Assembly: GCA_017304685.1 (NCBI GenBank)
Contig: JAFKLR010000003.1
Coordinates: forward strand, 806,001-870,000
Reading direction: 5' to 3'
Origin: Sphingobacteriia bacterium
GTDB taxonomy: Bacteria > Pseudomonadota > Alphaproteobacteria > Rickettsiales > 33-17
DNA: 64,000 nt
Below are positions 34,514-43,065 of the stretch, piece after piece; the first letter of the stretch is position 1, and each line of letters begins with the position of its first letter. The notes beneath the pieces are model-generated. The model saw only the letters and a program-made list of their open reading frames with translations. It had not been told where the DNA came from and made no database searches. Both the position numbers and the translations under genes were made by a program.

Positions 34514-36889
34514 ATGCGAACATTTATTATGTCAAAAAAGAAAAGTATTAAACAATTTCTTGCTGATAAACAAAGTGCTATAGCAAGTGATGCAAGTTTA
34601 AATTTTACAAAGGTAAATAATTTATTTAATAGCGATACGGAATATAAGCTTATACTATTAAATAAATCTGAGGATTATTTAAAACATTTAATTAAGGCTA
34701 AACTTACAAAAGCTGAAGAACTTTATTTTCACATTTTGGTATTTGGTGATTTGATTCATACTCTTAATATTCAAAATGAAAAAGAGGTTACTGCTATAAA
34801 TAATTTAGAAAACATTATAAAAAAATCTTTTGAAGAAACGTACGCTAAAACCACCTTTGAAATTTTACACCCAATTTATTTAAGTAACGTTTTACAATAT
34901 AAATTTAAATTAGTTACTCATCCTTCTTCTAATAAAGAAAAAGAAATTTTAGGAAATTTTGATGATTTTGAGAAAATTTATAGAAGCTTTGTAAATAAAA
35001 AATATACAGTAACTATATTTATAGAGTATTGGCGTATAATTTCAAATCTCAGAATTTTAAAACTAAAAAATGCAAAATATAATTTTCAAGACTCAAACAA
35101 ATATTTAATTACTATAAATAATATTTTAGCTGAACTTCCCAATAGGCCTACTGCACTTGATAATTTTAATAGTAAACCTCTAGATGAATTAGTAAAAAAG
35201 GAAATTTTATTATTAATTCCTATGTTTAGACTTTTCGCAAATATAATTTCTTTAGATATTTCTGATAAAAGTAATAGCAATAAAATTAAAGATCTTTATG
35301 AGGAAGCTATAAAGTTTGAAGATAAATCTTTAAATCAGTTTACCAATGATAATGTTAAACATGAAGGAATATTATTAATTTTAGAGATTAAAGCAATTTA
35401 TTATATTACTACATATAATAAAAAAGCTTTCAGTTTAATTTTAGAATATTTAAAAAATAACAAGTATCTAAACGCAAGTTATAATCATTTTAAATATCAA
35501 TTTGATTTGTTTTTTGAAGGGGTTAATGTTACGCCTTCTAATAAAAAATCAAATTTAACTGAAGAACAAGGTATAAAACTATTATTTCAAAACAAATTAT
35601 TATATAATGTTATTTCGATTCATCAAAAAGGTTTAAAAAATACGAATTATAATGAATGTGATAAATATATTGAGCTTTTAGAGAAGGAAAAAAATAAAAA
35701 TATCTTTCTTGATAAAACTAACATGATTGATTTATCGCAAGCAGAACTTCTTTTACATAAAATACACCTTATAGCGCGTGATTCTTCTTTTAATAAAATA
35801 ATAAAAAATCAAGTTATTCAAATATTATGTCAAATCAGAGGAATACTAAAGACGTGTGATTTACAAATAAAATTGAATGAGACTCTAGGAGCTAAAATAA
35901 GGCTTTCTTTAATAACGAATTATAATATGGGATTATTAAACCCGGAGCTTATTAATTATACTGAAACTGAAAAATTAATTGAGCAAGCAAGGGAAATTTA
36001 TGATTCTTTATCTTTAGAAGCAATTATTTTAATTGAAGAACAAGCTTATAAATTGTTTTTACTTTTAAATAAACCTGAGCGAGTTTTAGAGTCTTTAAAG
36101 TATTTACATAAATTTACTAAACATCCTGTATACGCCTACAAACTGGGAGCAATGTATGATTTCATAGGTAATCACCCTATTAAAAGTACATGGTATTTTA
36201 GGATAGCGGCTAAAGACCCTTTTTATAGACAAAAAGTAAAAGAATTTTTTGGAATAAGTACTTCTACTCAAATTGAAAATAACAGTAAAGCAAAAGAAGG
36301 AAGCACTCAACTTGAACCAAATGAAGCTCTAAATAATATGCCTTCGTTTACAACTGTTAAGGTAGAAGAAATTATTGAAGAGGAAAAAGATGTTCCCACT
36401 CAAAAAAAAGCTTTTATTGGAAAAAGTAACGAACAACGTAGTAAAGAAAAAAACGCGAGAGCAAAAGCCATATATGAAAAATGGAAAGATAGCGCTTTAA
36501 AAAAGTTAAGTTTATTTAGTGGTAAAGAAACTAAAATTAAATGGACATTAAAAAATGGGAAAGAAGTTTTTTCCACTGATGAAAATGTAATTAAAATTGA
36601 AGAACAAAATCCCCATCGTTTATTTTACGTTTATATAGATGACAAAAAAGTAGATTCATCTTTTAGAGATGTTTTACTTAAAAACCTTAGAATAACTAGA
36701 GAAACCATACAATCAGGATTAAAATTATTAACTTTAAATAACGAATTATGGGCTGAAATTAAAGAAACTACTGAAGATAAAAGGGCGTGTGGTAGGGTAG
36801 TTAAAGGAATAAACGTGGAAACAGGTAAAAAATCAAGTAATCTTGCTTATATTAATAAGGTAAGAACTCACGGTAATTTTAAAAGTTGA
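34514..36889 (+). CDS. Large tandem paralogue 1, helical repeats plus a conserved C-terminal domain
   Basis: 791 aa from the ATG at 34514; an in-frame ATG at 34529 (MSKKKSIKQF) is at least as likely, since several genes here start MSK. Residues ~30-520 are helical and Asn/Lys/Leu-rich. A TPR-like unit lies at ~522-581 (ESLKYLHKFTKHPVYAYKLG; MYDFIGN; WYFRIAAKDPFY). A Glu/Lys-rich linker leads to a conserved domain at ~673-786 (IKWTLKNGKEVFSTDENV; IKIEEQNPHRLFYVYIDDKK; RETIQSGLKL) that is also at the end of the next gene. No signal peptide or membrane segment. Not a family I recognise. Confidence 0.75.
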   Translation: MRTFIMSKKKSIKQFLADKQSAIASDASLNFTKVNNLFNSDTEYKLILLNKSEDYLKHLIKAKLTKAEELYFHILVFGDLIHTLNIQNEKEVTAINNLENIIKKSFEETYAKTTFEILHPIYLSNVLQYKFKLVTHPSSNKEKEILGNFDDFEKIYRSFVNKKYTVTIFIEYWRIISNLRILKLKNAKYNFQDSNKYLITINNILAELPNRPTALDNFNSKPLDELVKKEILLLIPMFRLFANIISLDISDKSNSNKIKDLYEEAIKFEDKSLNQFTNDNVKHEGILLILEIKAIYYITTYNKKAFSLILEYLKNNKYLNASYNHFKYQFDLFFEGVNVTPSNKKSNLTEEQGIKLLFQNKLLYNVISIHQKGLKNTNYNECDKYIELLEKEKNKNIFLDKTNMIDLSQAELLLHKIHLIARDSSFNKIIKNQVIQILCQIRGILKTCDLQIKLNETLGAKIRLSLITNYNMGLLNPELINYTETEKLIEQAREIYDSLSLEAIILIEEQAYKLFLLLNKPERVLESLKYLHKFTKHPVYAYKLGAMYDFIGNHPIKSTWYFRIAAKDPFYRQKVKEFFGISTSTQIENNSKAKEGSTQLEPNEALNNMPSFTTVKVEEIIEEEKDVPTQKKAFIGKSNEQRSKEKNARAKAIYEKWKDSALKKLSLFSGKETKIKWTLKNGKEVFSTDENVIKIEEQNPHRLFYVYIDDKKVDSSFRDVLLKNLRITRETIQSGLKLLTLNNELWAEIKETTEDKRACGRVVKGINVETGKKSSNLAYINKVRTHGNFKS

Positions 36890-36956
36890 CCATTAGATAT
36901 TTGTCTTACTAATAAATATGTTAAGTAAATCTTTAGTAAAATATTTAATATATTAT

Positions 36957-37000
36957 TTGACATTTAACAATTTATTAATATAATATTAATTAAAATTTAA
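36957..37000 (+). promoter_or_regulatory. Consensus promoter with TTAA boxes, second tandem paralogue
   Basis: TTGACA at 36957-36962, a 16-nt spacer and TATAAT at 36979-36984. Three TTAA half-sites at 36975, 36986 and 36997 are spaced by exactly 7 nt each. The following TAAAATTTAATAATTA is shared with the first paralogue's leader, so the promoter was duplicated with the gene. Confidence 0.6.
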
Positions 37001-37020
37001 TAATTATAGAGTTAAATGTT

Positions 37021-39453
37021 ATGAAAAAAAGAACAACAGCCCAAAAGTCTCAAGCATTTTCAAATATTACAGATTATAATAAAGTTAATAAATATTTTGA
37101 AGGTTATGTTAAAATCAGTGCTTTATTAAAAGACGAGAATTTTTTAACTGCTTTAGAAAAAATTAGTCAAAACCGTAATGACGAAGAAAAAAACAAATAT
37201 GCACAAGATAAATTAAATGAAACAGTAAATGATTTAAGAGAAAAACTAAAATATACAGATGGTGAGATAATATATTTCTTAATAACATTAGCAGGACATT
37301 TAGCCAATAACCATGAAAATAATTTTGCAACGAAAGTTATAAAATTAGAAGTCCTATATTCATATATGGACAACTTTTTCAAAAAATCAGATAATTCCAG
37401 TGTTTATTCACTTTGTTATAAGATTTATTTAAATAATAAAAGTAATTATTATTATAACCAAGTCATAGGAAAGGGAAACGAGGAAAAATCTTTAAATTAT
37501 TTTGAAAGTGCTGAAAGTAGCTTTCTTGAACTTAAAAGAAAGTTTAAACCTACTATTAATACATTATATTTTCGCATAAAGACAATCCTACATATTATTG
37601 ATGAATTATCTTCTACAAAAAGGTCTAAAGAAAAGTATTATAATAATTTAGAAGTAATATTTAAAGAATTAGAAGAGTTAAAAACAGAAACAAGTAAACA
37701 AAAACCTGACTTTAGTAATTTAATTGAATTTAGAGAGCAAGATTTACCATTACTTAAAGAAATATTAATTGCTTTACCTCTATATAAATTAGCAAATAAA
37801 TTTTACGCTTTAAATTATGTAGCTAACCCAGCAGATGCTAAAAAATTAGAGGGATTGGTTAAAGAAGCTGAACAACTTAGTGATACTGTTTTAAAAAAAA
37901 TAGCAGACCCTGAAATTTTTTATCAAGTTAATTTAATTATAGCTACTATTAAATTTTCTTATTATTTAAATACTAATGATAAGACAAGTTACGAAAAGCT
38001 TCTTGAATATTATAAAACTAATAAAGAAATTTCAAATATTAGTAAAATATTCCAGAAAAAATTTGATATAGTTTTTAGTAATAAAAAGATAGATGGTGAA
38101 CACCTACAACCTCTTTCTAATATTAGTGAAGAACAATATACAAAAATGATTGCAGAGAATGAGGTACTTAGTAAAGTTAAGCAAATATATACTGAATCTT
38201 TATCAAGTATAAACATTAGTAAATGCGATTCTTATATAAATGAATTGGAAAATTTAAAATCAAAAAACCATTTTATTCAAAAAACAAACTTAATCGAATT
38301 ATATCAAGCACAAATTTTAACTGAATATGCTATAGTTTTAATTAATAATACAAATATAAATAAAGCTATTTCTTTCCTTTTAAAAGCAAATGAGATTTTA
38401 AATACGTGTGATTTTAAAATTTCTTCAAATATGCTTTATGCTAATAAAATTAGCATGCAATTAAAGATTACATATAATTTAAGTACTATAAAATTTCCAA
38501 ATACAAATTTTGGAAATATTGAGGAATTAATTAGCCAAGCTAGAAAGCTTTATAATTCTTTAGAAAAAGACGAAATAATTGCAGTTGAAAATGAAGCCTT
38601 TAAATTATATACAGTTTTAAATCAGCCTAATAAAGCTATAGAAGCTTTAAATCATTTATATGACATCACAAAAAGTCCGGAATATGCATATCATCTTGCA
38701 ATAACTTATGACTTAATTGGCAATACTGAAGCGAGTAAAAATTTCTATAAAATTGCTTCTAAGGATCCGGTTTACAAACACAAATTATACAAAATACTAG
38801 GTATTGATGAAGTTAATGAATTAGAATCTAATCAAACCGATGTATTAGTTACTAATAATACAAATGCTATTACCAAAACTGAAAATGACATTGTAGAAAA
38901 AACTGTTGCAGTAAATTTAGAAAGTGAAATTGAAAAACCTTTAACCGCTAACCAACCTGAGGTAATAAAAAAACCAAGTAAATTTGAAGGAAAAACTGCT
39001 AAACAAAAAGCAGATGAAAGACATGCAAAATTAGCTTTCCTTCTTGAAAAATATCAAACAAAGGTAAAAAAGGAACTTTCATCAGGAAAAGCTAATCATG
39101 GTGTAATAAAATGGACATTGGAAAATGGGAAAGAAATTTTATCTACTGATGATGAAGTAATGAAAATTGAAGAACAAAATCCACAACGTGTATTTTACGT
39201 ATATATAGATGAAAAGAAAGTGGGCACTACTTTTAGGAAAACTTTAGAAAATTACCCTAGGGTTACCAGAGAAAAAGTTCAATCAGGCCTTAAAATCCAA
39301 TCAGATAATAACGGATTACGAGCTAAAGTTAAAGATGCAAATATTGATGCAAGAGCTGAAGGTAAATCTTACAAGGGAATTGATCTTGCAACCGGTAAAA
39401 AAACTGGCACTCTATTTGTTATAAACCAAGTTACAAAGCATAGAAGTAAATAA
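37021..39453 (+). CDS. Large tandem paralogue 2, helical repeats plus a conserved C-terminal domain
   Basis: 810 aa. It is similar to the previous gene along most of its length: the TPR-like unit (EALNHLYDITKSPEYAYHLA; TYDLIGNTEASKNFYKIASK, ~539-597) and the C-terminal domain (IKWTLENGKEILSTDDEV; MKIEEQNPQRVFYVYIDEKK; VTREKVQSGLKI; GIDLATGKKTGT; ~693-808). The linker between them differs most. The conserved end, with variable rest, suggests the C-terminal domain carries the activity or is a secretion/targeting domain. The start ATG is 36 nt after a consensus -10. It converges with the next gene across a 7-bp gap. Confidence 0.75.
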   Translation: MKKRTTAQKSQAFSNITDYNKVNKYFEGYVKISALLKDENFLTALEKISQNRNDEEKNKYAQDKLNETVNDLREKLKYTDGEIIYFLITLAGHLANNHENNFATKVIKLEVLYSYMDNFFKKSDNSSVYSLCYKIYLNNKSNYYYNQVIGKGNEEKSLNYFESAESSFLELKRKFKPTINTLYFRIKTILHIIDELSSTKRSKEKYYNNLEVIFKELEELKTETSKQKPDFSNLIEFREQDLPLLKEILIALPLYKLANKFYALNYVANPADAKKLEGLVKEAEQLSDTVLKKIADPEIFYQVNLIIATIKFSYYLNTNDKTSYEKLLEYYKTNKEISNISKIFQKKFDIVFSNKKIDGEHLQPLSNISEEQYTKMIAENEVLSKVKQIYTESLSSINISKCDSYINELENLKSKNHFIQKTNLIELYQAQILTEYAIVLINNTNINKAISFLLKANEILNTCDFKISSNMLYANKISMQLKITYNLSTIKFPNTNFGNIEELISQARKLYNSLEKDEIIAVENEAFKLYTVLNQPNKAIEALNHLYDITKSPEYAYHLAITYDLIGNTEASKNFYKIASKDPVYKHKLYKILGIDEVNELESNQTDVLVTNNTNAITKTENDIVEKTVAVNLESEIEKPLTANQPEVIKKPSKFEGKTAKQKADERHAKLAFLLEKYQTKVKKELSSGKANHGVIKWTLENGKEILSTDDEVMKIEEQNPQRVFYVYIDEKKVGTTFRKTLENYPRVTREKVQSGLKIQSDNNGLRAKVKDANIDARAEGKSYKGIDLATGKKTGTLFVINQVTKHRSK

Positions 39454-39475
39454 TTTTAATTTATAAATTAAAATT
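39452..39475. terminator. 24-bp AT-only perfect palindrome between convergent stops
   Basis: The arms AATTTTAATTTA and TAAATTAAAATT adjoin without a loop. The palindrome overlaps the stop codon at 39451-39453 and the 3' end of the convergent gene. It may act as a weak shared terminator. Confidence 0.4.
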
Positions 39476-40171
39476 TCTATTAATGGAACTACCTTTATTT
39501 GATATTTGTTCTCGTCTAATTTCGGTAGTTTCATTAATATTATATACTTCCTCTTTTTCAATAGAAGAAGGCACAAATTCTAATAACCTTAATTGTCTAG
39601 TACTAAAAAATCTATTAATACTAAAGACTGTAACCCCGAACATTGCTATAAAACTCCCCTGCTTTATTAATTTAGGATAATTTTTTACACTATAATCTGT
39701 AATACGACTTTTTAATATTTGTAGGGCTTTTTTATTAAAAAGGGGAATTTGGAAATCATCATATGGAATAATATTCCCATTTGTTCTACTATCTTTTCTA
39801 TATTCATGATAAATTTTTATTTTATCAATTTCACTAAAATTTATAAAAAATGAGGTATAGGGATTTTGATTTTTTATTCTTAAACTTTTTGCTTCTTCAA
39901 ATAGTTTATTTTGCTCTAATAATTTTATCAAAATATTTAAATGCATTTGTACATTTGAAAAAATTTTTTCACACTCTTCCAGGCTAAACTCTGCATCCTC
40001 AAATTTCTTTTCCTCCAGTTTTTTGTGCCAAGTATTTTTATTAGAAATAAACATTTTATTTTCACTTAAAATAATACTATGGGAAGTCAAAAATTTTTCA
40101 TACTCTGCTATATTAAAGAAGTATTTAAAGCGTTCGCTTTGTTCTATTGAATAAAAATAATTTTTTTTCAT
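39461..40171 (-). CDS. Hypothetical protein with one membrane segment
   Basis: 236 aa. Residues 1-165 are soluble, helical and Lys/Glu-rich. One hydrophobic stretch lies at ~173-190 (SFIAMFGVTVFSINRFF), and the C-terminal ~45 residues are polar with Asn/Arg/Glu (NETTEIRREQISNKG). No recognised family. It starts ATGAAAAAAAAT without a strong ribosome site. It could be anchored with a short tail outside or inside; orientation is not determined. Confidence 0.6.
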   Translation of the reverse strand: MKKNYFYSIEQSERFKYFFNIAEYEKFLTSHSIILSENKMFISNKNTWHKKLEEKKFEDAEFSLEECEKIFSNVQMHLNILIKLLEQNKLFEEAKSLRIKNQNPYTSFFINFSEIDKIKIYHEYRKDSRTNGNIIPYDDFQIPLFNKKALQILKSRITDYSVKNYPKLIKQGSFIAMFGVTVFSINRFFSTRQLRLLEFVPSSIEKEEVYNINETTEIRREQISNKGSSINRNFNL

Positions 40172-40265
40172 ATAATAATTGGAAAGTTATAAAATAATTA
40201 ATACAACTATAGGTAGTTATATATTATTAATTTTTATTATACAACTAATTAAATTAAATAATAAA

Positions 40266-40293
40266 AAAGAGCCTAAATTTCTCTAGGCTCTTT
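40266..40293 (-). terminator. Intrinsic terminator of clpA
   Basis: AAAGAGCCTA (40266-40275) and TAGGCTCTTT (40284-40293) form a perfect 10-bp stem with an 8-nt loop. On the minus strand it is followed by a run of T. It lies 29 nt beyond the clpA stop. Confidence 0.8.
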
Positions 40294-40321
40294 AAAATTA
40301 TAAACTAATAGTTTGTAGCTT

Positions 40322-42709
40322 TTAACTTTCTACTAATTTGACTTTATTCATGTTGTTAATATCAATTTTCACTTTACCATCGACATAATCAACATACACT
40401 TCACCACCTTTATTTAAACGCCCAAAGAGGATTTCGTCTGCAAGGTTTTTCTTAATTGTCGAATCAATTACTCTTTCAAGCGGTCTTGCACCATTGGTTG
40501 GATCATAACCTTCTCTTGCAAGATAGGCAAGAGTTGCCGGAGAAAGAACTAAATGAACATCTTTTTGTAATAATTGTTGTTTAAGTATATCAACAAATTT
40601 GTTAACGATATTAGATAGAGTAAATGAGTTAAGTGGATCAAATGGAATTATTGCATCTAAACGATTCAAGAATTCAGGAGTAAACACTCTATTAATCGCA
40701 GCTTTAGAATCATTTTGTGTCACATCACGAGTAAAGCCAATTGGAGTTTTACTTACTTCAGATGCACCTACGTTTGATGTCATAATAATAATTGTATTAC
40801 AGAAATTTATATGCTTACCATTATGATCAGTAAGTTTACCGTAATCCATTACCTGTAATAATAAGTTATAAATATCTGGATCAGCCTTTTCAATTTCATC
40901 GAATAACACTACAGAATAAGGAGTTTTATCTACAGAATCAGATAATAAACCACCTTGGTCAAACCCTACATAACCTGGAGGGGTACCAATAAGTTTAGAA
41001 ACTGAATGTTTCTCCATATATTCTGACATATCGAAACGAATTAATTCCATATCAATAAAATGAGCAAGTTGTTTTGCAAGCTCTGTTTTACCAACCCCTG
41101 TTGGACCAGAGAATAAATAACAACCAATCGGTTTTTTGCTATGTCTTAAACCTGCACGTGACAATTTAATTGCAGAACATAAAGCTTCAATTGCTTTATC
41201 TTGACCATGAATTGTACGTTTAAGATTTTGTTCAAGAGACATAAGTTTTTGTGACTCATCACTTGAAAGCGATTGAGTTGGAACGTTAGCAATTTTAGAT
41301 ACAATTTTTTCAATATCAGAAACTGCGACAACTTTTTTCCTTCTTCCTGTATGTGTAAGCTTAACTTGTGCTGCTGCCTCATCAATTACATCAATAGCTT
41401 TATCTGGTAATTGTTTTTGATTAATAAATCTGTCAGCAAGGGTTACAGCAGCTTCAATTGTACCTGCTTCATAAGTAACTTTATGGAATTTTTCATAATA
41501 TGTTTTAATTCCGTATAAAATCCTAATTGTTTCAGGAATTGAAGTAGCTTCAATAATAACTTTCTGGAATCTGCGAACAAGCGCATGATCTTTTTCAAAG
41601 TGATTACTATATTCTTTAAATGTTGTAGAACCAATACATCTGAATGCACCACGAGTTAAAGCGGGCTTTAAAAGATTACTTGCATCTAATGAACCACCCG
41701 ATGTTGCACCTGCACCTATAATTGTATGAATTTCATCAATAAAAAGTATAGCTTCAGGAATTTTTTCAATTTCTCTAATTACTGATTTTATTCTTTCTTC
41801 AAAATCACCACGATATCTTGTACCTGCAAGTAATGAACCCATGTCTAATGAATAGATAACAGATTTTTGAAGTGGACCCGGAACTTGTTTTTTAACAATT
41901 TTTAAAGCAAGTCCTTCAACTAAAGCTGTTTTACCAACTCCAGGATCACCTATAAATAATGGATTATTCTTCCCTCTTCTTGAAAGAATTTCAATAGTTC
42001 TTTCAATTTCTTTTTCTCTACCGATTAAAACATCAATCTCACCACTTAAAGCCATTTTATTTAAATTAATACAATATAAATCTAATGGACTTACTGCACC
42101 TTTATTTTCTCTAATTGGTGGAGGTGTAACTGATTCAGGTTTAACTTCATGACTTTTGTTACTATTATTATTTGTATTATTAGAGTTATTATTATTTGGT
42201 AATTGTGGATTATTATTCCCATTATTTTCAAAATTATGGCCAAAATTAACATTGTAATTATTTGGAATAGAATCGTGTTTAGTAACTCCATGCATGATGA
42301 AATTTAACACGTCTAATTTAGTTAAATTATGATCTAACAAACAATTCACTGCGAATGCATCATGTTCAGAAAAAATTTCTGATAAAACAGTTGCACAATT
42401 AACTTCCTTTAAACCAGAAGTTTGCGCACTCATTGTTGCTTTATGAATAATTCTTTGTAAACCTTCTGATAAAATTACATGCGCTGGTGATTTAAGACCT
42501 GATGAATTTGGATGAAGATTGGCAAGAAATTGTTTTAATCTTGCAATAATACCTTCAGGCTTAACACCACATCCACGAAGTACGATAATCACTTCCGGAT
42601 CTTCCATTAGAGCTAATAGTAAATGCTCAACGGTGGCACTAGTATGTTTAAATTCTCTTGCTATTTGGGTCGCACGATTGAGTATAATTTCTAGACCTCT
42701 TGAAATCAT
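40322..42709 (-). CDS. clpA: ATP-dependent Clp protease ATP-binding subunit ClpA
   Basis: Two-domain AAA+ unfoldase that feeds ClpP, in the cytosol. 795 aa. It has the N-terminal Clp domain (HTSATVEHLLLALMEDPEV), then Walker A GDPGVGKT near residue 255 and GPTGVGKT near 530, Walker B VLFDEIEKA, and the arginine-finger region EFLNRLDAIIPFD. A loop TPIGFTRD corresponds to the ClpP-docking IG(F/L) motif. Unusual: residues ~161-187 between the N-domain and first AAA+ domain are an Asn-rich low-complexity linker (NNNNSNNTNNNSNKS), longer than in E. coli. clpS, often adjacent, is not seen here. Confidence 0.95.
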   Translation of the reverse strand: MISRGLEIILNRATQIAREFKHTSATVEHLLLALMEDPEVIIVLRGCGVKPEGIIARLKQFLANLHPNSSGLKSPAHVILSEGLQRIIHKATMSAQTSGLKEVNCATVLSEIFSEHDAFAVNCLLDHNLTKLDVLNFIMHGVTKHDSIPNNYNVNFGHNFENNGNNNPQLPNNNNSNNTNNNSNKSHEVKPESVTPPPIRENKGAVSPLDLYCINLNKMALSGEIDVLIGREKEIERTIEILSRRGKNNPLFIGDPGVGKTALVEGLALKIVKKQVPGPLQKSVIYSLDMGSLLAGTRYRGDFEERIKSVIREIEKIPEAILFIDEIHTIIGAGATSGGSLDASNLLKPALTRGAFRCIGSTTFKEYSNHFEKDHALVRRFQKVIIEATSIPETIRILYGIKTYYEKFHKVTYEAGTIEAAVTLADRFINQKQLPDKAIDVIDEAAAQVKLTHTGRRKKVVAVSDIEKIVSKIANVPTQSLSSDESQKLMSLEQNLKRTIHGQDKAIEALCSAIKLSRAGLRHSKKPIGCYLFSGPTGVGKTELAKQLAHFIDMELIRFDMSEYMEKHSVSKLIGTPPGYVGFDQGGLLSDSVDKTPYSVVLFDEIEKADPDIYNLLLQVMDYGKLTDHNGKHINFCNTIIIMTSNVGASEVSKTPIGFTRDVTQNDSKAAINRVFTPEFLNRLDAIIPFDPLNSFTLSNIVNKFVDILKQQLLQKDVHLVLSPATLAYLAREGYDPTNGARPLERVIDSTIKKNLADEILFGRLNKGGEVYVDYVDGKVKIDINNMNKVKLVES

Positions 42710-42746
42710 GATTTATAATCCTTGTTTCAAATGTGTTATAATTTTA

Positions 42747-42776
42747 ATAATACTACCTAAGTTTATATTATGACAA
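42747..42776 (-). promoter_or_regulatory. Possible clpA promoter
   Basis: On the minus strand TTGTCA (42776-42771) and TATTAT (42752-42747) are separated by 18 nt, about 40 nt upstream of the clpA start. Weak matches to the sigma-70 consensus occur often in such AT-rich DNA. Confidence 0.3.
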
Positions 42777-43020
42777 GAGTTTTTTTCTATAAAATTAATA
42801 TGTTAAGTATTTTGTACACAATGGTAAAAAAATTTATTTTTATAAATATTTGTATTATTATTTGTATTATATAATTATTAATTTTGTTTTATTTTAATGC
42901 TTAATCTTTAAAGATTAAAGAATAAATATATCAAAAGTTGAATAAACAATGTGTTTATAATTAATAAATTTAAGTAGAAATTAATCACTAGTTAAACAGC
43001 AGTTTTTAATAAGAAAGAAA

Positions 43021-43055
43021 TTAATGGATCAAGAATAATATTCTCAATCCATTAA
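43021..43055 (-). terminator. Hairpin after flgE
   Basis: TTAATGGAT (43021-43029) pairs with ATCCATTAA (43047-43055), with a further AGAAT/ATTCT inner stem. It lies 11 nt beyond the flgE stop, at the end of the fliK-flgD-flgE unit. Confidence 0.5.
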
Positions 43056-43065
43056 TAGTATTAAA

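Larger units (their letters stand above)
42710..43065. other. Intergenic region between flgE and clpA
   Basis: 356 bp. It holds the likely clpA promoter at 42747-42776 (minus strand), an AT-rich stretch without open frames, and a hairpin at 43021-43055 that fits the terminator of the flgE transcript. Confidence 0.5.
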
